From: Cavenderia fasciculata
Lineage: Eukaryota; Evosea; Eumycetozoa; Acytosteliales; Cavenderiaceae
Direction of reading: 5' to 3'
DNA length: 64,000 nt
Assembly (NCBI RefSeq): GCF_000203815.1
Contig: NW_004457723.1
Coordinates: 1,612,001-1,676,000, forward strand
The position numbers and the translations under genes are program-made. Shown here piece after piece: positions 58,582 through 64,000 of the stretch (within the stretch, counting starts at the first letter, position 1; each line of letters begins with the position of its first letter). The notes under the pieces were generated by a model, which was not told the origin of the DNA, searched no databases, and saw only the letters and a program-made list of their open reading frames with translations.

Positions 58582-60361
58582 TCAGCTTCATCTTCTCCCA
58601 ACTCTAATAATAATCATAATTCAACACAACCACCTGGACACTTTGATTTATGTTTAAATTGTATTGCAGAGGCTACTATTTGTAAACATGCTAAAAAGGT
58701 GCAGTTGTGTCAATACTCTGATCAACAAGAGGTGAGGGAATTGTTGCAAGTGTCACGCAATATTTTGCATGCGTTGTTGTCGATACATCCACAACACAAG
58801 GATAATGTCGATCTCATCTTTCAAAACTTTAGTTATGACACGATGGTTTCGTACGCCACGATGGCATACAACCAAGTCACACTGACCAACGAGGATGAGA
58901 AGGCGACTTGTCATCAGTGCAAGCTTGCTAGACCACGCAGTAGGATGGCATACTGCACACGCGAGCAGGAGCACGTTGCGAGCGTCTCGTGTTACAGCTC
59001 TCCCAGAAAAAAGAAAAAGGCGGCCAAGGCATGCCAGAAAAAGTACTGTCAGCAGTGTCTGATGAACCGCTACAACATGACGTTGATAGACTGTCTCAAG
59101 GAGAAAAAGTGGGAGTGTATGTTTTGTCGCGACCGATGTGACTGTTCAGCATGCATCAAACGCAAAAAGGAAAAGGGGCTACCCGTTCCAGCATCCACCT
59201 CTGCCAAGTACCGCTCTCCACCCCCGTCGCGTTGTACCTCTCCTCCTCCATCGAATCTAGGGTTATTCAACAATATGCCTGTCGTTCCTACTAGTATGAC
59301 GTCCGCCGTCCACTATTACTCACCATCCTCCTCCCCCTCCTCTTCCTCTCACCAAACAACAACAACAACAACAAACGGGTATCACGGAGCCATTCAATAT
59401 GGAAGTGATGGTACTACATACGCCTATCCAGTCTATCATGATATGGCACCACCACCTTTACCCGTTGTACCCAAGCTTGGTCTATGGGGATTACCACCTC
59501 ACCAATATGACGGTGTTGTAATGTCACCTCACACTTTGATGATGTCTCCGCGATCGGCTGTCTCTTCACCTGCACTTTCCACCAGCGACTCTTCGTCGTC
59601 GCCTTCCTCTCATGCATCATCGTCTTCTCCCTCATCTCTAGTGTCGAGCATGCTAAAGCTCAAGACATCACACTCCAACTTGGCACTCATCCCATCTCCC
59701 AACTCTAACCCCCCTCCTCCACCCTTTGGCTCATCGTCAAGTGGACGAAAACCACCTCTTGGGTCAATGTCATCATATGAAGCAGCAGTGAAAAGGGACG
59801 GATCTTTCAACAACAACAACCAGACGGTTGTCCTCACACAATACCCAGTATTGTCTTCACCCGACAGACAAGTGCACGGTCGGGCACTCCTCCCCTCATC
59901 AACTAGTTACGAATCGTTCCATGGCGCGACACTATATAAACCTATCCACACACCATCATATTTTGAAGAAGGAGGACTGGAACCCCCAGTTGGCACAGAC
60001 CTAACCTTGGAAGACGACAAATCCAAAAGATCACTCTTTTTGAAAAAGAGAAAGTCAGAGTCGCAGCTCAGTCTCTCGTCGGATAGCTGGATGCCACCCT
60101 CTAAAAGAGACCATCATCAACATAACCAATCCTTGTCGTCTCCCCCCTCTCAATACGACTCTACCTCGGTTGTTTCTTCACCTTCTCCAGTTCCCTTTGC
60201 TACTCCCAACTATGAGCATGATCATCATCATCAACAACATCATCATCATTTCAAACAACCATCCTACCAAATCTACGGAGCTGGCAATCAAATGGATATT
60301 GTTGGCGGATTGCAAAACATCGATGACATTACATCCAACCATAGTCAAATCTATAATCATC

Positions 60362-60393
<32 letters not shown>

Positions 60394-60938
60394 ACAACTC
60401 AATATTATCAGAATCACCAACCACAGTATTACGACCATTCCAATTGGGAGGACAGAAGTAGAAGTTTGGCGAGTCATATGGGTGTACCAGATATGTTTGA
60501 TCAGTTGGCTCTTTCAAGTCAACAACAACCAATTATGTCTGTACCTTCATCACAATCATCACAATCACCATCATCCAGTATCCAAGGTGATCAAGGTGAT
60601 CAAGTACCATCATCACACCCAACACTTGATCCATTTAATCAACAATTTCATCCATACGACCATCATAATCATCACAATCAACAACAAATCCAGAATCCTT
60701 TCAAACAACAACAACCAATCTACCAAAGTCATTCACAACCACACCAACAACAACCATATACATATCCACCCGAAACCATTTTAATGAGTAATCAACATCC
60801 TATGCAATCACTTGATCATCAACCTTCACATTTCATGGTGAAATCACCAGACCAACAGCAACCACAACAACAACCATATTTTAATGGTTTAGGAACATGG
60901 ATTGAATCATGTATATTAGATCCAATTCAAACCACCTG

Positions 60939-60971
<33 letters not shown>

Positions 60972-61125
60972 TACTACTAACAAGGAAGATATCGAAGGAA
61001 TCGAATCAACCAATTATATGTTTCTCTCTTCAACTCCATACCATAATAATCATAATCACCAATCCAACTCGTCTTTTGAAAATGTCCAACCAGATGTTAC
61101 TCTTTTATATTCTCAACAACCTTAA
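56861..61125 (+). CDS. JmjC-fold protein with ZZ-like and zf-4CXXC_R1 zinc fingers, probably catalytically dead, 1393 aa
   Basis: Exons 56861-57857 and 57941-61125. A Gln-rich N-terminus is followed by a JmjC-type region related to KDM3 demethylases ('GGRPLIIANVTKNWDMPFDL', 'WKGYIMEEGRLYPFLRE', 'FEQNVGDLVILPS'). The HxD iron ligands are not found before 'GYNLMVES', and the distal His position reads 'CAVYQYLNVG' instead of a PHQ-like motif. A ZZ-like finger follows (~485-575, 'CFGCNAYIFNHFYSCTEC', interrupted by a 30-Asn tract), then a zf-4CXXC_R1 domain (~655-740, 'CHQCKLARPRSR', 'CQQCLMNRYN', 'CMFCRDRCDCSACIKRK'). The last 650 residues are disordered and Ser/Pro/His/Gln-rich. Likely a nuclear chromatin reader or scaffold. 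Loss of activity is inferred. Confidence 0.88.
58493..58580. repeat. AAT-triplet expansion coding a ~30-residue Asn tract
   Basis: Runs of AAT inside exon 2 of the JmjC-like gene, between the two halves of the ZZ-like finger. Likely length-variable and always in frame. Confidence 0.9.
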
Positions 61126-61320
61126 AACACTTCAATACTATATATCTCTATCTTATCAATATTTTTAATCAATAAACCATAAAGTACATACATACATTTA
61201 TTTGTATATTTCTTATTACAATGATATTAAATTAAATTAAATAATTAATTAAATAATTCGGTCTTTGCTGATTTTCATTATTAATTGTTCTGATTTTTAC
61301 AACCATTAATTGGTTATAAA

Positions 61321-64000
61321 ATGTTTACCAATCAGATTACAAATAATAACAATAGTAGAAAGAAAGAAATAGATTATGATGATGATGACGATGACAATCA
61401 ATACAATAATGAAAGTTATGATGATATAGGTAGATTTGATAATAATCAAGATAATGACACTGACGACACTGATGAAGAGGAACAGGAAGAAGAAGACTCA
61501 CAAGATAAAGAATATGAAAAGGATCTAAATTATACAAAGAGTGGAAGAAATGTAGATGTTAATGATGATATTGGTGAAATATTAGAGTCTATAGATCAAG
61601 GAGCATTGGAGAAATTGGGAATTAGGAAAGCTGATGGCACACCCTATCAATCAATGACCGAATTGGTTGAGGATTTATCAAAGGATGGTCATACTAGACA
61701 TCTTCTCAATATAACAGATACTGTTGAAAAGAAATTAGAGTCATTACCAACATCTGTCATTGATACTTGTATGTGAATGACATTTAAATCAACATAATAA
61801 AGAACCAAAAGATAAAGTATATCATATTAACAACTTCCCTTCTCTCATTTTTTTAGATTTAGAACAATCATCACAATTGGTACAATTACATAATGTTATT
61901 CAAGAGAATGACAAGATTCTTGCAAGTATTGAAGAGGTATTTCAATCATTTGATGATGAACTTCACGATTTAATCAAGGATATGCCAGACACGCATGTAA
62001 CTACAATGCTTGTTAGTCAATCATTGGAAAATAGAATGAAAACAAGAGATGCAGTATCTGCAATTGTCAAACGTATCGTCATCCCACCAAGCCTCATCAA
62101 CAGTATCACATCTGATGATATCAATGAGGAATATGTACAAAACATTCAACTTTTAACAAAGAGAGTAGAAAACCTAGAAGATTTAATGGGTATACAAGCA
62201 AAGTTTGGTGAAGATATTGCATTTGAAATTGATTTATTAAAGAAAAAGGTAATAATCGAAATGAAAGGAAGGATATGAAATATTATTGTACTAACAACAA
62301 TGATTGTTTGATTATTAATCAATTTGTAGGCATGCTATTCAGTTAGAGATTTCTTACTGAAACTAATTATTGGTCTAAGAAAACCAAGAACCAATGTACA
62401 AATTTTACAACAATCCAAATTATTTAAATATAGTGCACTTAATCAATTCATCTATGATAATTCTCCTTCATTTGCTGTTGAAATTAAAAATCTTTATGTA
62501 TGCGATAGATAGAAAAAGAGAAAGAGAAAAATAAGATAACTTGACTAACACTTTTATTTGTTATTTATTATTTATTTAGTTGGAAACAGTTTCAAGAATA
62601 TTTATTTCATATTTTAAAAATTATGGAGGATCATTATCAAAGGTATATGTACCAATTGCAACAAAATCAGATGTTGTTGGGTATTATGATAATACTATTA
62701 AAGGGTATTTTGGAACAACTTCAAAAGCAGCAGTAGATACATTCAAAGCATCGGCATTTAATTTGAATGTACCTAACCTACCAAACGACATTTGGACGAG
62801 TATTCGAAGCGAAGAAATTCTCGATAAACCAGATACTACCACAACCAACATGTTGAGAAGATCTCACATCTTGTTGAGGGCTACCGATGCACCACTTATC
62901 GTTCCTCATACAGCTATCAAAAATGCTAAAAAGTATCCATTTGAACAAATATTTAGATCAATGAATATTCTACTACTCGATACTGTATGCTCTGAATACC
63001 TATTTGATCAAAAATGGTTTGCTAAACCTTTAGTTTCAAACAAAGAAACATCAGGTTTAATTAAACCAATGTTTGATAAAATATTTCAAGTTTTCTATGT
63101 ATGTATCAAAAACAAAAACAAATCAAAACAATTATCTATTTAATTTATTAATTATTTAATTATTTTTTATTTTAGGAAAATATTAATCAATATGTTTCAA
63201 CTAGTTATGATTGTTTAGGAATTTTATTATGTATAAAGTTGAATCAAATGTTTGTAAATATATTAAATGAGAGACGAATCGATATACCATGTCTCAGTAA
63301 CTACTTTCACCAAGTCGATGTCATTCTATGGGATAAATTCAGTGAATTATTTAAAAGAAATATTGATAGTCTTAAAATTGCTCTAACCAAAGATAGTGGT
63401 GTTGTTGATTTTAGACCTCATATTGTAAGTTTCAAAAATATAAAAACAAAAGAATTGTATTGTATTTATTAATATTTCTTTCTTTCTTTTTTTAGTATAC
63501 AAGAAGATTTTCAGAATTTTATGCAAGTATCTCTGAAATTATTGGTGGAGGTGTAGCAGACTCTCGTGTTACAGCTTGGGTTGCTGTCCTTCGTTCATCA
63601 ATGGAAAGATTATTAGAACATCTATCAAATAATTTCCCAGACAAGAAAACAAAATCAATGTTTTTAATTAATAATTATGATGTTGTTTTATCTGTTCTTC
63701 GTGTATGTAATATATATATGTAAAAAGTCAAAACAAACAAGCAAAACTCAGAGTCTGGCATACAAACTTGTATGAGCCCCGCACAATTCTGTCAGTTCGA
63801 TGATTTTGACTTTTCACATATATAAATATTTATTTTTAAAAATACAAAAATATTAATCTTTTATTAATTAATGTAGGAAAATAATTTACCAGAAAATGAT
63901 GAAGGATATATATTATTTAATCAATTATTGATAGATCAAACAAATATTTATATTGAAGAACAATTATATTCACACTTTAAAACATTGATTGATTATATTA
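61321..64000 (+). CDS. vps52: VPS52, GARP/EARP tethering complex subunit (3' partial)
   Basis: Exons 61321-61768, 61857-62248, 62330-62497, 62580-63098, 63176-63424, 63496-63702 and 63877->64000, all phases consistent. After an acidic Asp/Asn-rich N-terminus, coiled-coil segments follow ('LVQLHNVIQENDKILASIEE'), then family signatures: 'VRDFLLKLIIGLRKPRTNVQ', 'VSRIFISYFKNYGGSLSKVY', 'DAPLIVPHTAIKNAKKYPFE', 'VDFRPHIYTRRFSEFYASI' and 'KSMFLINNYDVVLSVLR'. VPS52 is the core coiled-coil subunit of the GARP (VPS51-54) and EARP tethers that bring endosome-derived vesicles to the trans-Golgi network. The C-terminal part lies beyond the window. Confidence 0.95.

Overview
The window reads as nuclear DNA of a dictyostelid social amoeba (Amoebozoa). 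The reasons are AT-rich spacers between more GC-rich exons, short AT-rich introns of the GTATGT/GTAAGT...TAG type, A-rich start contexts (AAAATGG), long Asn/Gln/Ser/Thr tracts inside proteins, and families typical of the group: a GGDEF diguanylate cyclase (DgcA type), a frizzled/smoothened-like receptor, F-box/FNIP-like proteins and the large divergent ankyrin-repeat family. The base composition of the exons suggests a group 1/2 species (Cavenderia or Heterostelium like) rather than D. discoideum, but this is inference.

Layout. 1-4932: 3' part of a degenerate ubiquitin-protease-like gene with SAM-like repeats. 5053-26000 is an accessory region. It holds three ankyrin-family loci (one truncated), a DUF1294 membrane protein, two near-identical diguanylate cyclase genes about 12 kb apart, the relic of a third, a pogo-like DNA transposon with one internal stop, a frameshifted low-complexity secreted protein, a 0.77-kb CCATCC minisatellite and a decayed minus-strand gene.

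25146-64000 is mostly ordinary housekeeping and developmental genes: ARV1 and a divergent mitochondrial monothiol glutaredoxin (GLRX5); an oligopeptide transporter with an apparent one-base frameshift; a small unknown gene; a 1920-residue LRR / pseudokinase / armadillo protein; a disordered unknown protein; a Kelch+SAM protein; a frizzled/smoothened-like receptor; an MTFR-type mitochondrial fission regulator; an F-box/FNIP-like protein; the divergent ribosome-biogenesis pair RPF1 and DCAF13/Sof1; a J-domain membrane protein; a JmjC/zinc-finger protein lacking its iron ligands; and the 5' part of VPS52 (GARP complex), which runs off the right edge.

Most genes act alone. The clearest functional links are RPF1 with DCAF13 (large- and small-subunit rRNA processing from one 435-bp spacer) and the duplicated cyclase/ankyrin unit. 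In dictyostelids c-di-GMP made by DgcA is the stalk-inducing signal, so extra cyclase copies with conserved promoters are the most biologically suggestive feature here. Exon borders were placed by eye from splice sites and reading-frame continuity; no similarity search was run.
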